Source: Devosia neptuniae
GTDB taxonomy: Bacteria > Pseudomonadota > Alphaproteobacteria > Rhizobiales > Devosiaceae
Direction of reading: 5' to 3'
Length of the DNA stretch: 64,000 bases
Assembly: GCF_025452235.1 (NCBI RefSeq)
Contig: NZ_CP104964.1
Location: forward strand, 310,001-374,000
In this document: piece by piece, positions 18,256-26,884 of the stretch
Layout: each line of letters opens with the position of its first letter
How positions within the stretch are numbered: position 1 is the stretch's first letter
The notes under the pieces: generated by a model
Told to the model about the DNA's origin: nothing
Database searches by the model: none
What the model saw: the letters and a program-made list of their open reading frames with translations, nothing else
Translations under genes and position numbers: made by a program

Positions 18256-19137
18256 ATGGCAGCCTTCAATCTCTATACGCGTGGCGACAAGATCTTTGGC
18301 TGGGCCAATGCGGTCCTGCTGACGCTGTTCGTGCTCTCCACGCTCTACCCGTTCATCTACATCCTGGCGGTGTCGATTTCTTCGGGCGCCGCCGTTACCT
18401 CCGGCAAGGTCACCTTCTTCCCCGTCGGGCTGACGCTGGCGGCCTATGAGCGGGTGCTGTCGGACAAGATGTTCTGGGTCGCCTATGGCAACACCTTCAT
18501 CTACACCTTCGGCGGCACGCTGATGAGCCTCGCCATTATGATCCCGGGCGCCTATGCGCTCTCCCGCAGGCGTCTGCGTGGCCGGACCTTTTTCAACATC
18601 GCCATTGCCTTCACGCTCTGGTTCAACGCCGGCATGATCCCCTTCTTCCTCAATATGCGGGATTTGGGGCTGCTCGATAGCCGCTTCGGCATCATCATCG
18701 GCTTTGCCTGCAATGCCTTCAACGTCATCCTGCTGCGCAACTTCTTCGAGGCCGTTCCCAAATCCTTTGAAGAAGCCGCCAAGATGGATGGTGCCAGCGA
18801 AATCCAGCTGCTGTGGAAGGTGTTCATTCCCCTCTCCAAACCCGCCATCGTGACCGTGGCTTTGTTCTGCATCGTCTCGCGTTGGAACGGTTATTTCTGG
18901 GCCATGGTGCTGCTGCGCGGCGAAGAGAAAATCCCGCTGCAGGTCTATCTCAAGCGCGTCATCGTCGATCTCAACTCCAACGACGAATTCGCATCGAGCC
19001 TGCTCAACGCCCAATACTCATTTGAGACGGTGACGGCCGCCATCATGGTCGCGTCGATCATCCCCGTTCTCATCATCTACCCCTACGCCCAGCGCTATTT
19101 CACCAAAGGCATCCTGCTGGGCGGGGTCAAAGAATAA
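18256..19137 (+). CDS. ABC transporter permease, LplC/AlgM2 type
   Basis: Second permease, 293 residues. It shows the family's opening LYPFIYILAVSIS, the EAA loop SFEEAAKMDGASEIQLLWK and the closing YFTKGILLGGVKE. GTGAGGAGAAGC precedes the ATG, 11 bases after the preceding stop. The pair with the LplB-type gene and the LplA-type binding protein matches the AlgM1-AlgM2-AlgQ arrangement. Confidence 0.95.
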   Translation: MAAFNLYTRGDKIFGWANAVLLTLFVLSTLYPFIYILAVSISSGAAVTSGKVTFFPVGLTLAAYERVLSDKMFWVAYGNTFIYTFGGTLMSLAIMIPGAYALSRRRLRGRTFFNIAIAFTLWFNAGMIPFFLNMRDLGLLDSRFGIIIGFACNAFNVILLRNFFEAVPKSFEEAAKMDGASEIQLLWKVFIPLSKPAIVTVALFCIVSRWNGYFWAMVLLRGEEKIPLQVYLKRVIVDLNSNDEFASSLLNAQYSFETVTAAIMVASIIPVLIIYPYAQRYFTKGILLGGVKE

Positions 19138-19162
19138 TCGCTGCACCACAAGGGAGGAACCT

Positions 19163-20731
19163 GTGAAAGCACTACTCAAAGGCGTATCGAGCATCACACT
19201 GGCCGCCGCTTTGGCCATGCCATCAATGGTCTGGGCGCAGGAAGCGCCCAAGATTACCGAGGAGCCGCTCGAGCTCACCATCCACTTTCACTTCCGCGAT
19301 AAATACGTCTACACCGAAGACTGGCCGGTGGAGCAGAAGGCGGCCGAGCTGACCAATATCCACGTGCGCAACGTGGCCTCGCTGGCAACGACCAGCAGTC
19401 GTGACGCCTTCAATCTGCTGATCGCCTCGGGCAATTTGCCCGACATCGTGGGCGGCGACGCCACGGGTGGGCTCAAGGACGATTTCATCCGCTATGGGCT
19501 CGAAGGCGCCTTCGTGCCGCTCAACGACCTGATCGAAGAGAACGCCCCCAACCTCAAGGCCTTCTTCGATAGCCACCCTGCGATCAAGGCGTCGATCTCG
19601 GGCCCGGATGGCAATATCTATTACATTCCCTATGTGCCGGACGGGAAGTTCTCGCGCGGCTGGTTCATCCGCCAGGACTGGCTGGATAAGCTGGGTCTCA
19701 AGCAACCCGAGACGCCCGAGGAAGTCTACGAAGTCCTCAAGGCCTTCCGCGATCAGGACCCCAACGGCAATGGCCAGAAGGACGAAGTTCCGTATTTCGC
19801 CCGTGACGTGGTCGACGCCGTCCGCCTGATTAACCTGTGGGATGCCCGTGTCTCCGGCTCCGAACGCTACGGCGATTTTGCCACCTATGACGGCAAGGTG
19901 CGCCATCCCTGGGCCGAGGATAATTACAAGACCGGCATTTCCAATATCGCCCAATGGTACAAGGAAGGGCTGATCGACAAGGAAATCTTCACCCGCGGCT
20001 CCCGCTCGCGCGAATTCCTGCTCGGCAACAACCTGGGCGGCATGATGCATGACTGGTTCGCCAGCACCGCCACCTATAATGACGCGCTCCGCCCCACCAT
20101 CGAAGGCTTCAACTTCGTCCCCATGTTGCCGCCCAAGACCGTATCGGGCGACCGCTTCGAAGACGCGCGCCGCCAACAGGTGCAGCCCGCCGGCTGGGCC
20201 ATTTCGGCCACCAATCAGCACCCGGTTGAAACCATAAAATATTTCGACTTCTGGTTTTCCGAACAGGGCCGGATCATGTCGAACTTCGGCGTCGAAGGGC
20301 TGACCTACGACATGGTCGATGGCAAGCCGCAGTTCAAAAAAGAGCTGCTGACCAATGGCGAGCCGGTCAATGCCCAACTCTGGGCCGTGGGCGCCCAGGT
20401 GCCGCGCGGTTACTGGATGGACTACGAATATGAGCGCCAATGGACCAACCAGATCGCGCTCGACGGCATCGCCATGTACGAAGAGTGCAATTGCCTCAAG
20501 GACGAGTTCCTGGGCGTCGCGCTCAATGCTGAAGAAAAGGCGATCTATGATCGCTACTGGCCCAGCCTTCTCACCTACATGACCGAAATGCAGCAGACTT
20601 GGGTGCTGGGCGCACAGGACGTCAATACCGGCTGGGACGCTTACAAGCAGCGCCTCACCGATATGGGCTACGACCAGGTCATCGAGGTCATGCAGGCCGC
20701 CTATGAACGCCAATACGGCGCCGCGCAATAG
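19163..20731 (+). CDS. Oligosaccharide-binding protein, LplA/AlgQ type
   Basis: Periplasmic binding protein of 522 residues, started by GTG at 19163 behind AGGGAGGAACCT. The signal peptide is about residues 1-26 (cleavage near VWA-Q). It contains the calcium-binding loop DPNGNGQKDE (about residues 195-205), which corresponds in place and composition to the Ca site described for the alginate-binding proteins AlgQ1/AlgQ2 of Sphingomonas A1, and the preceding RGWFIRQDWLDKLGL segment of the LplA family. Length also matches AlgQ. The neighbouring PL15 lyase supports alginate oligosaccharides as the ligand, but the LplA family covers other plant oligosaccharides. Confidence 0.92.
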   Translation: MKALLKGVSSITLAAALAMPSMVWAQEAPKITEEPLELTIHFHFRDKYVYTEDWPVEQKAAELTNIHVRNVASLATTSSRDAFNLLIASGNLPDIVGGDATGGLKDDFIRYGLEGAFVPLNDLIEENAPNLKAFFDSHPAIKASISGPDGNIYYIPYVPDGKFSRGWFIRQDWLDKLGLKQPETPEEVYEVLKAFRDQDPNGNGQKDEVPYFARDVVDAVRLINLWDARVSGSERYGDFATYDGKVRHPWAEDNYKTGISNIAQWYKEGLIDKEIFTRGSRSREFLLGNNLGGMMHDWFASTATYNDALRPTIEGFNFVPMLPPKTVSGDRFEDARRQQVQPAGWAISATNQHPVETIKYFDFWFSEQGRIMSNFGVEGLTYDMVDGKPQFKKELLTNGEPVNAQLWAVGAQVPRGYWMDYEYERQWTNQIALDGIAMYEECNCLKDEFLGVALNAEEKAIYDRYWPSLLTYMTEMQQTWVLGAQDVNTGWDAYKQRLTDMGYDQVIEVMQAAYERQYGAAQ

Positions 20732-20746
20732 CGGCTCCGTCCTCCC

Positions 20747-20772
20747 GGGTGGCGGCCTCCCCGTCGCCACCC
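20747..20772 (+). terminator. Stem-loop after the AlgQ-like binding-protein gene
   Basis: GGGTGGCG (20747-20754) and CGCCACCC (20765-20772) form a perfect 8-bp stem that can extend by a G-T and a C-G pair. It starts 16 bases after the binding-protein stop, has no U-run, and precedes the lyase start at 20806. Probably a transcript-stabilising or attenuating structure. Confidence 0.55.
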
Positions 20773-20805
20773 TCCCACTTCCCTTTGATAGGAGTTCGGC
20801 AGGCG

Positions 20806-23136
20806 ATGCGTCCTTCTGCCCCGGCCAAGCTGCGCAAATCCGCTCTCGATGAACCCCGGCCGGGTTCGTTGACCATCACCTATATGCCCAACGCCGATCA
20901 GGCCCCAACGGAAAACCCGCCGCGCTTTTCCTGGCTGCCCGATATCGACGATGGCGCCCGCTATGTGCTGCGCATATCGGACGATGCGAGCTTCCCCGAA
21001 AACCGCACCAGCCTCCACACGGACCTGGCCTGGAACTTCTTCACCCCCGACGCGCCGCTGCCGCCGGGCAGCCATTGCTGGAGCTACGCCATCTGGGACG
21101 CCAAGGCCGGCGCACCAGGCTCGGATTGGAGCAGCACCCGCAGTTTCGATCTGGCCGAAGGCCTGCCCGAAACGCCCGTGCCCTCTCTCGCCGCCCGCCG
21201 CGCGGCAAGCGATCTGCGCCATCCCCGCCTATGGATGAACCCGGACGAGCTGGACACCTTCTCGGCCTCCGTCAAAGCCGACGCCACCCATGCCGGCTGG
21301 GACCAGTTCTACGAAAAATCCGTCGCCCCCTGGATCGATCGGCCCATCATCGCCGAGCCAAAACCCTATCCCAACAATATCCGCGTCGCGACGCTGTGGC
21401 GGCAGATGTATATCGACTGCCAGGAGATCATCTACGCCATCCGCCACCTCGCCATTGCCGGCAAGGTGCTGGGCCGCAGCGATCTGCTCGACAAGTCCCG
21501 CGATTGGCTGCTCGCAATCGCCCGCTGGGACCCGACCGGCCCCACCTCACGCGCCTATAATGACGAAGCCGGCTTCCGCGTCGTCGTCGCTTTATCCTGG
21601 GGTTATGACTGGTTGCATGATCACTTGACCGAGGCCGAGCGCGACGAGGTCCGCGCCGTGCTGCTGACCCGAACGCGCGAGGTGGCCAATCACGTGATTG
21701 CCCATGCCCGCATCCAGGTCTTCCCCTATGACAGCCACGCCGTCCGCTCGCTGTCGGCCGTGCTGACCCCGGCCTGTATTGCGCTCGATGGCGAAAGCGA
21801 GGAGGCCACTGCCTGGCTCGACTACACGCTCGATTTCCTTGCCACGCTCTATTCTCCCTGGGCCGGCACCGATGGCGGCTGGGCCGAGGGCCCGCATTAC
21901 TGGATGACCGGCATTGCCTATTTCATCGAGGCGGCCAATCTGCTGCGCAAATATCTCGGCGTCGATCTCTACCGCCGCCCCTTCTTCCAGAATACCGGCG
22001 CCTTCCCGCTCTACACCAAGGCCCCCGGCACGCGCCGCGCCTGCTTTGGCGATGATTCAACGCTGGGCGATCTGCCCGGCCTCAAGGTGGGCTACAATGT
22101 CCGCCAGTTCGCCGGCGTCACCGGCAATGGCCACTACCAGTGGTATTTCGAGCGCCTCAAAGCCGACGCCGCCGGCACCGAAATGGCCTTCTACAATTAC
22201 GGCTGGTGGGACCTCAATTTCGACGATCTGCAATACCAGCACGATTTCGCGCCCATCGAAGCGCTGCCGCCCACTGATCTACCCGCCGTCAAATGGTTCA
22301 AGGATATCGGCTGGGTCGCCATCCAGAAGCACATGGATGACCCTGCGCGCCACATCCAGTTCCTCTTCAAATCGAGCGCCTATGGCTCGCTCAGCCACAG
22401 CCATGGCGACCAGAACGCCTTCCTGCTCTACGCCTATGGCGAAGACCTGGCGATCCAGTCCGGTCACTACGTGGCGTTTAATTCCAGCATGCATCGGGAC
22501 TGGCGGCGCCAGACCCGCTCCAAAAATGCCATCCTGATCGACGGTAAAGGGCAGTACGCCGACAAAGACAAGGCCCTGGGCCGCCGCGCCGCCGGGCAGA
22601 TCACCGAGGTCGAAGAGAACCCCGGCCATGTCCGCATCGTGGGGGACGCAACCGAGGCCTATCGCGTCACCAATCCGCTTGTGCTGAAGGCTGAGCGCGA
22701 AACCCATTTCGTCGATGACAGCTATTTCGTCATCGTCGACCGCGTCGAGGCCGCCGAGCCCGTCACCCTGGATTGGCTCTGCCACACCACCAATGCGCCC
22801 GACGCCGGCCGCACCAGCTTCCGCTATCACGGTGAGCGGGCCGGCTTTTACGGTCAATTCGTCTTCTCATCGGCCGGCGCACCCAGCATCACAGCAGTAC
22901 ACGGTTTCCCCGAAATCGACCCCGCCGATACCGAAGGGCTGGAACAGCACCATCACATCAGGGCCAGCATCCCGGCCGCCAAAAGCCATGTGCTGGTGAC
23001 GCTACTGGTTCCCTATAGCCTCGACGCCCCCAAGCGCATTTTCAGTTTCATCGACGACCAGGGCTTTGCCACCGACATCTATTTCACCGATGTCGATGAC
23101 CAGCGCTTCAAGCTCACCCTTCCCAAAAAATTCTAG
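20806..23136 (+). CDS. Exo-type alginate lyase, polysaccharide lyase family 15 (Atu3025-like)
   Basis: Beta-eliminating lyase that releases unsaturated monouronate from oligoalginate ends. From the ATG at 20806 (behind TAGGAG) it has 776 residues, the length I recall for Agrobacterium Atu3025, and no signal peptide, so it is cytoplasmic. The layout is an N-terminal beta domain, an (alpha/alpha)6 barrel and a C-terminal heparinase II/III beta domain. Reading codons from this start puts Arg199 (TLWRQ), His311 (YDSHAV), Tyr365 (EGPHYW), Trp467 (YGWWD) and His531 (SLSHSH) exactly at the numbers reported, from memory, as substrate-binding or catalytic in Atu3025. That identity supports both the function and the start. 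It follows the binding-protein gene by 75 bases. Confidence 0.93.
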   Translation: MRPSAPAKLRKSALDEPRPGSLTITYMPNADQAPTENPPRFSWLPDIDDGARYVLRISDDASFPENRTSLHTDLAWNFFTPDAPLPPGSHCWSYAIWDAKAGAPGSDWSSTRSFDLAEGLPETPVPSLAARRAASDLRHPRLWMNPDELDTFSASVKADATHAGWDQFYEKSVAPWIDRPIIAEPKPYPNNIRVATLWRQMYIDCQEIIYAIRHLAIAGKVLGRSDLLDKSRDWLLAIARWDPTGPTSRAYNDEAGFRVVVALSWGYDWLHDHLTEAERDEVRAVLLTRTREVANHVIAHARIQVFPYDSHAVRSLSAVLTPACIALDGESEEATAWLDYTLDFLATLYSPWAGTDGGWAEGPHYWMTGIAYFIEAANLLRKYLGVDLYRRPFFQNTGAFPLYTKAPGTRRACFGDDSTLGDLPGLKVGYNVRQFAGVTGNGHYQWYFERLKADAAGTEMAFYNYGWWDLNFDDLQYQHDFAPIEALPPTDLPAVKWFKDIGWVAIQKHMDDPARHIQFLFKSSAYGSLSHSHGDQNAFLLYAYGEDLAIQSGHYVAFNSSMHRDWRRQTRSKNAILIDGKGQYADKDKALGRRAAGQITEVEENPGHVRIVGDATEAYRVTNPLVLKAERETHFVDDSYFVIVDRVEAAEPVTLDWLCHTTNAPDAGRTSFRYHGERAGFYGQFVFSSAGAPSITAVHGFPEIDPADTEGLEQHHHIRASIPAAKSHVLVTLLVPYSLDAPKRIFSFIDDQGFATDIYFTDVDDQRFKLTLPKKF

Positions 23137-23151
23137 ATCAGAGGTTTCATC

Positions 23152-23901
23152 ATGCAGCGCTTTTCCAACAAGACCGTCCTCGTCGCCGGCGCCGGCCGCG
23201 ATATCGGCCGCGCCTGCGCCCTGCGCTTTGCCGAGGAAGGTGCCAATGTGGTGCTGACCTATAATGGTGCCGAAGATGGCGCCCGCTCCGCCGTAGCCGA
23301 AATCGAACAGCGCGGCGGCAAGGTCCTCGCCCTCAAGGCCGATCTGACGCAGAAGGCAGTAGTCGACGCCGCCGTGGCCGCCGCCTCTGACCGCTTCGGC
23401 GCCATCCATGGCCTGGTGCATGTCGCCGGTGGCCTTGTGGCCCGCAAGACTATGGCCGAGATGGACGAAACCTTCTGGAACCAGGTGATGAGCGTCAACC
23501 TTACCTCGCTCTTCCTCACAGCCCAGGCCGTCTTGCCCAAAATGACCGAAGGCGGCGCCATCGTCACCTTCTCCTCCCAGGCCGGCCGTGATGGCGGCGG
23601 CCCCGGCGCCATCGCCTACGCCACCTCCAAGGGCGCGGTGATGACCTTCACCCGCGGCCTCGCCAAGGAAGCCGGCCCCCGCATTCGCGTCAACGCGGTC
23701 TGCCCCGGCATGATCGCCACTGCCTTCCACGACACTTTCACCAAGCCCGAAGTGCGCGAGCGCGTCGCGGGCGCAGCCCTGCTCAAGCGCGAAGGCACCT
23801 CCGAAGACGTGGCCGGGCTGGTGGCATTCCTCGCTTCCGACGATGCGGCCTACATCACCGGTGCCTGCTACGACATCAATGGTGGCGTGCTCTATTCCTG
23901 A
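23152..23901 (+). CDS. Short-chain dehydrogenase/reductase, probable uronate (DEH) reductase
   Basis: NAD(P)-dependent oxidoreductase of 249 residues with the Rossmann motif GAGRDIGRA (about 11-19), the catalytic Ser in TFSSQAG, YATSK (Tyr-X-X-X-Lys, about 160) and the PG motif after NAVCPG. It lies 15 bases after the PL15 lyase. In known alginate degraders an SDR next to the lyase reduces 4-deoxy-L-erythro-5-hexoseulose uronate (DEH) to 2-keto-3-deoxygluconate, and I infer that role here. The sequence alone identifies only the superfamily. Confidence 0.88.
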   Translation: MQRFSNKTVLVAGAGRDIGRACALRFAEEGANVVLTYNGAEDGARSAVAEIEQRGGKVLALKADLTQKAVVDAAVAAASDRFGAIHGLVHVAGGLVARKTMAEMDETFWNQVMSVNLTSLFLTAQAVLPKMTEGGAIVTFSSQAGRDGGGPGAIAYATSKGAVMTFTRGLAKEAGPRIRVNAVCPGMIATAFHDTFTKPEVRERVAGAALLKREGTSEDVAGLVAFLASDDAAYITGACYDINGGVLYS

Positions 23902-23905
23902 GGCA

Positions 23906-25075
23906 ATGATGGCCATCTCCATCCCGCGCGCCGGGCGAATTGCCATTCTTGGCACGTCGCTTGTGCAGCAAAATCACAATGGCAGCGACAGCCACATCGC
24001 CACCTCGGCGCGCGGCTGGATGAGCTGGGCCGAAGTGCTCTCGCATGGCCGCTTGGCCTGTCCGATCCATCACGATCCGGCAGTCGTATCCGGCTGGGAG
24101 CCCAGCAATCGGCCCGGCATCAGTCGCTTCTTTACCGGGCTCAATTTCGGCGTCTCCGGCCAGAAGGCCATCGAGATCGAGCGGCGCTTGGCTCGGCTGC
24201 TGGCCGAGGATTTCGATCTGATCGTCCTTGATGCCGGCACCAATGACATGATGGTCGAAACCAAGGAAACCATCGCCGAAATCCGCGCCCGTATCGCCAC
24301 GACCCTGCTCGCCGCCGGCAAAACGGTCATCCTGCTGCCCATTCTGGCCCGCGGCACGCAAAAATGGGCTTCGGTCGGCGCCGAGCGCGCCAAGGCCCAC
24401 TGGATCAACCAGATGAGCCTGGATTTCGCCGCCCGCCACGCCAATTGCCACGTCTTCGATTGGAACGCCCCCTGGGTCGACACCGCCGATCCCGATGGCG
24501 CGCCGCAAGCCGGCTTCTCCAATGACGGCACCCATTTCCCCGTCACCGGCGGCTTCGCCGTGGGCAAAGCCCTGGCCACCTATCTAACCCCGCTCGTCCC
24601 CCACGCCGCGCCTCGTCTGGTCGCGCCCGACGACCGCTTCGACGCCATTAACAACCCGCTCGGCAATCTCGCCCGCGCCCAAGACCAGTCGATCAGCGCA
24701 ACCGCCAGTTCAAACCACGTTCTGGCCAACGACGTCGTGTATCCCGGCGCCGGTGCGTGGGTCACAGCCAGCTGCACCATCGCCGTCCCCGCCCATCCGG
24801 CCATTCTGGGTCTCTCGCTCGTCCTGACCGATCCAGCGGAGGAGGGGCTGCGCTCTATCTCCCTGTCCCCTTTCAAGTCCGACGATGGCCAACTCTGGCC
24901 CTATCCAGCCCATGCCTGGAACGGCCTCCTGCGCACCCCACCCATCCGCCTGCGGCCCGGCGCTATCCCGCCGAGCCTCACCCTCGAAGTGATCCTCGCC
25001 ACCGACGCCGCCCCGCTCCATCTCGATATCGGCGGCATCGACATCCGCCCCGTTCCCAATCCGGTGCGTTCATGA
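23906..25075 (+). CDS. SGNH/GDSL-type hydrolase, possible carbohydrate esterase
   Basis: Predicted serine esterase of 389 residues from the ATG at 23906, four bases after the SDR stop. Block I is altered to LGTSLVQ (Ser in GTS where GDS is usual), block III is GTNDMM, and the catalytic Asp/His pair is in NDGTHFP (D-X-X-H). Residues from about 240 on form a second, probably beta-rich domain. No signal peptide is present. In an alginate cluster, removal of O-acetyl groups from mannuronate would be a reasonable task, but this is inference; the enzyme may act on another substituent. Confidence 0.82.
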   Translation: MMAISIPRAGRIAILGTSLVQQNHNGSDSHIATSARGWMSWAEVLSHGRLACPIHHDPAVVSGWEPSNRPGISRFFTGLNFGVSGQKAIEIERRLARLLAEDFDLIVLDAGTNDMMVETKETIAEIRARIATTLLAAGKTVILLPILARGTQKWASVGAERAKAHWINQMSLDFAARHANCHVFDWNAPWVDTADPDGAPQAGFSNDGTHFPVTGGFAVGKALATYLTPLVPHAAPRLVAPDDRFDAINNPLGNLARAQDQSISATASSNHVLANDVVYPGAGAWVTASCTIAVPAHPAILGLSLVLTDPAEEGLRSISLSPFKSDDGQLWPYPAHAWNGLLRTPPIRLRPGAIPPSLTLEVILATDAAPLHLDIGGIDIRPVPNPVRS

Positions 25076-26094
25076 CCGCCAAGCCCAAACTGCTACTCGC
25101 CATGCGCGACGAACTGCCCGCCGGTTTCTGCGGAGCCGAAGAATGGGCGCGTCTTGAAGCGGTAACCGACATTATCTCGCGCGACGCCTTCACCGATTTC
25201 GACACCCCCACCGGCGCTGCCGCCCTGCGCGATGCCGACATAATGCTGGCCGCCTGGGGCGCGCCGCCCCTGACAGGGGCCCGGCTCGCCCGCGCCCCCA
25301 ATCTCAAAATGGTGGCCTACGCCGCCGCCTCCGTCCGCGTCATCGCCCCGCCGCCCTTCTGGCAGCGCGACATTCTCATCACCTCGGCAGTCTCCGCCAT
25401 GGCCGTCCCGGTCGCCGAATTCACCTTCGCCGCCATTATCATGTGCGGCAAAGACGTTTTCCGCATCCGCGATACCCACCGCGATCAGCGCGGCACAGGC
25501 GGCTTCGGCACCCGCATCAGCATGGACGTGTCCCATCTCGGCAATTATCGCCGCCGCATCGGCATTGTCGGCGCCTCCCGCATCGGCCGGCTCACTATCG
25601 AGATGCTGGTGCGCGCCAATTTCGCCGTCGCGGTCTATGATCCCTTCCTCAGCGCCGAAGACGCCGCCGCCATGGGCGCCACCAAAATGGACCTACACCC
25701 GCTGCTCGCCTGGTCCGATACCGTATCGCTGCACGCGCCAGTCCTGCCCGAAACCCACCACATGATCGGCGCGGCCGAACTGGCGCTGATGGCTGACAAT
25801 ACCGTGCTGATCAACACCGCCCGCGGCCGGCTGCTCGATCACGATGCGCTCTTGCCCGAAGTCCAATCCGGCCGGCTCCGCGTGCTGATCGACACCCCCG
25901 ATCCAGAACCCCTGCCGCCCGAAAGCCCGCTCTACGACCTGCCCAATGTCGTGCTGACACCCCACATCGCCGGCGCCCAAGGCAATGAACTGCGCCGGCT
26001 GGCCGATCTGGCCATCACCGAAATCGAACGCTTCGTCACCGGCCAACCGCCATTGTTCGCGGTGCGCGAAACCGAACTGGACCGCATCGCATGA
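25072..26094 (+). CDS. D-2-hydroxyacid dehydrogenase family protein
   Basis: NAD-dependent oxidoreductase of 340 residues, started at the ATG that overlaps the upstream stop (ATGA). It shows the nucleotide-binding glycine motif GIVGASRIGR (about 165-174), the substrate-binding Arg in INTARG, the Asp/Glu region IDTPDPEPL and the catalytic His in LTPHIAG. The family acts on 2-hydroxy/2-keto acid pairs such as glycerate/hydroxypyruvate. Here it could process a C3 product (for example tartronate semialdehyde or hydroxypyruvate) from the aldolase step at the end of the operon; this is a context guess. Confidence 0.87.
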   Translation: MTAKPKLLLAMRDELPAGFCGAEEWARLEAVTDIISRDAFTDFDTPTGAAALRDADIMLAAWGAPPLTGARLARAPNLKMVAYAAASVRVIAPPPFWQRDILITSAVSAMAVPVAEFTFAAIIMCGKDVFRIRDTHRDQRGTGGFGTRISMDVSHLGNYRRRIGIVGASRIGRLTIEMLVRANFAVAVYDPFLSAEDAAAMGATKMDLHPLLAWSDTVSLHAPVLPETHHMIGAAELALMADNTVLINTARGRLLDHDALLPEVQSGRLRVLIDTPDPEPLPPESPLYDLPNVVLTPHIAGAQGNELRRLADLAITEIERFVTGQPPLFAVRETELDRIA

Positions 26095-26870
26095 GCACGC
26101 TGACCCATTGTTTCTCCACCCTCGGCTGCCCCGATCTCTCCGTTCACGAAGCGGCCGAGCTGGCGCAGACCTATGGTATCCCAGCCATAGAATTACGAGT
26201 GATTTCCGGCTCGCTCGACATCCCTCAGGCCCTGGCCGCCGAATTCGGCGACCCTGCCGGCTTCCGTCATTGGCTCGAGAACACGCCCATCCGCATCGCA
26301 GGCCTTGGCACCTCCGCACGCCTCTTCGGCGACGAAAACCTCGCCGAACTCGAACAATTCCTGCCCTGGGCCGAAGCCGCGCGCGTGCCTTTTCTGCGCG
26401 TTTTCGACGGCGGGGAAATCCTCTCGGACGCCGACTATATCCAGGCCGGCGAGCGCCTCGCCCAATGGCAAGCCGACCGCCAGCGACGCGGCCTCGTCGT
26501 CGATCTCATGATCGAAACCCACGACGCCCTGGCCCAACCCGCCCAATTGTCCGAATTCGTCACGCGCCTCCCCACCGTCGCCATCCTCTGGGACGCCCAC
26601 CACACCTGGGCCAAGGGCGGCGCCGATCCGCTCGCCACCTGGCGGAGCATCGCCCCGCACGTCGTCCACGTCCACGTCAAGGACAGCGCCTTGCGCGCCG
26701 ATGGCCGCCATTATGTGCTGCCGGGGCAGGGCGACTTCCCCATGGCTACCCTCATGCCGCTGCTTGAGGCCGCCGGGCCTGTTCCCATCAGCCTCGAATG
26801 GGAACGCCACTGGCACAATGAACTACCCCCGCTGGATCAGGCGCTCCAGGCCGCCCGCTCGTGGTGGTAA
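26091..26870 (+). CDS. Sugar phosphate isomerase/epimerase-like TIM-barrel protein
   Basis: AP endonuclease family 2 / xylose isomerase-like barrel of 259 residues, overlapping the preceding gene by ATGA. Strand ends carry likely metal ligands: Glu in IELRVIS, Glu in LMIETHDAL, Asp/His in LWDAHHTW, His in HVHVKDS and Glu in SLEWERHW. Family members isomerise or epimerise keto-sugars or act on inositol-type compounds. The position in a uronate cluster suggests isomerisation of a keto-acid sugar, but the specific reaction cannot be read from sequence. Confidence 0.85.
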   Translation: MSTLTHCFSTLGCPDLSVHEAAELAQTYGIPAIELRVISGSLDIPQALAAEFGDPAGFRHWLENTPIRIAGLGTSARLFGDENLAELEQFLPWAEAARVPFLRVFDGGEILSDADYIQAGERLAQWQADRQRRGLVVDLMIETHDALAQPAQLSEFVTRLPTVAILWDAHHTWAKGGADPLATWRSIAPHVVHVHVKDSALRADGRHYVLPGQGDFPMATLMPLLEAAGPVPISLEWERHWHNELPPLDQALQAARSWW

Positions 26871-26884
26871 CCAGGAACAACAAC

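Noticed and set aside
18193..19014. Minus-strand open frame of 273 codons
   Set aside because: Antisense shadow of the LplC-type permease, rich in His/Glu/Asp with no family resemblance.
19223..20770. Long minus-strand open frame of 515 codons
   Set aside because: It lies fully antisense to the AlgQ-like binding protein, a product of high GC at third positions; the plus-strand protein has a signal peptide and family motifs.
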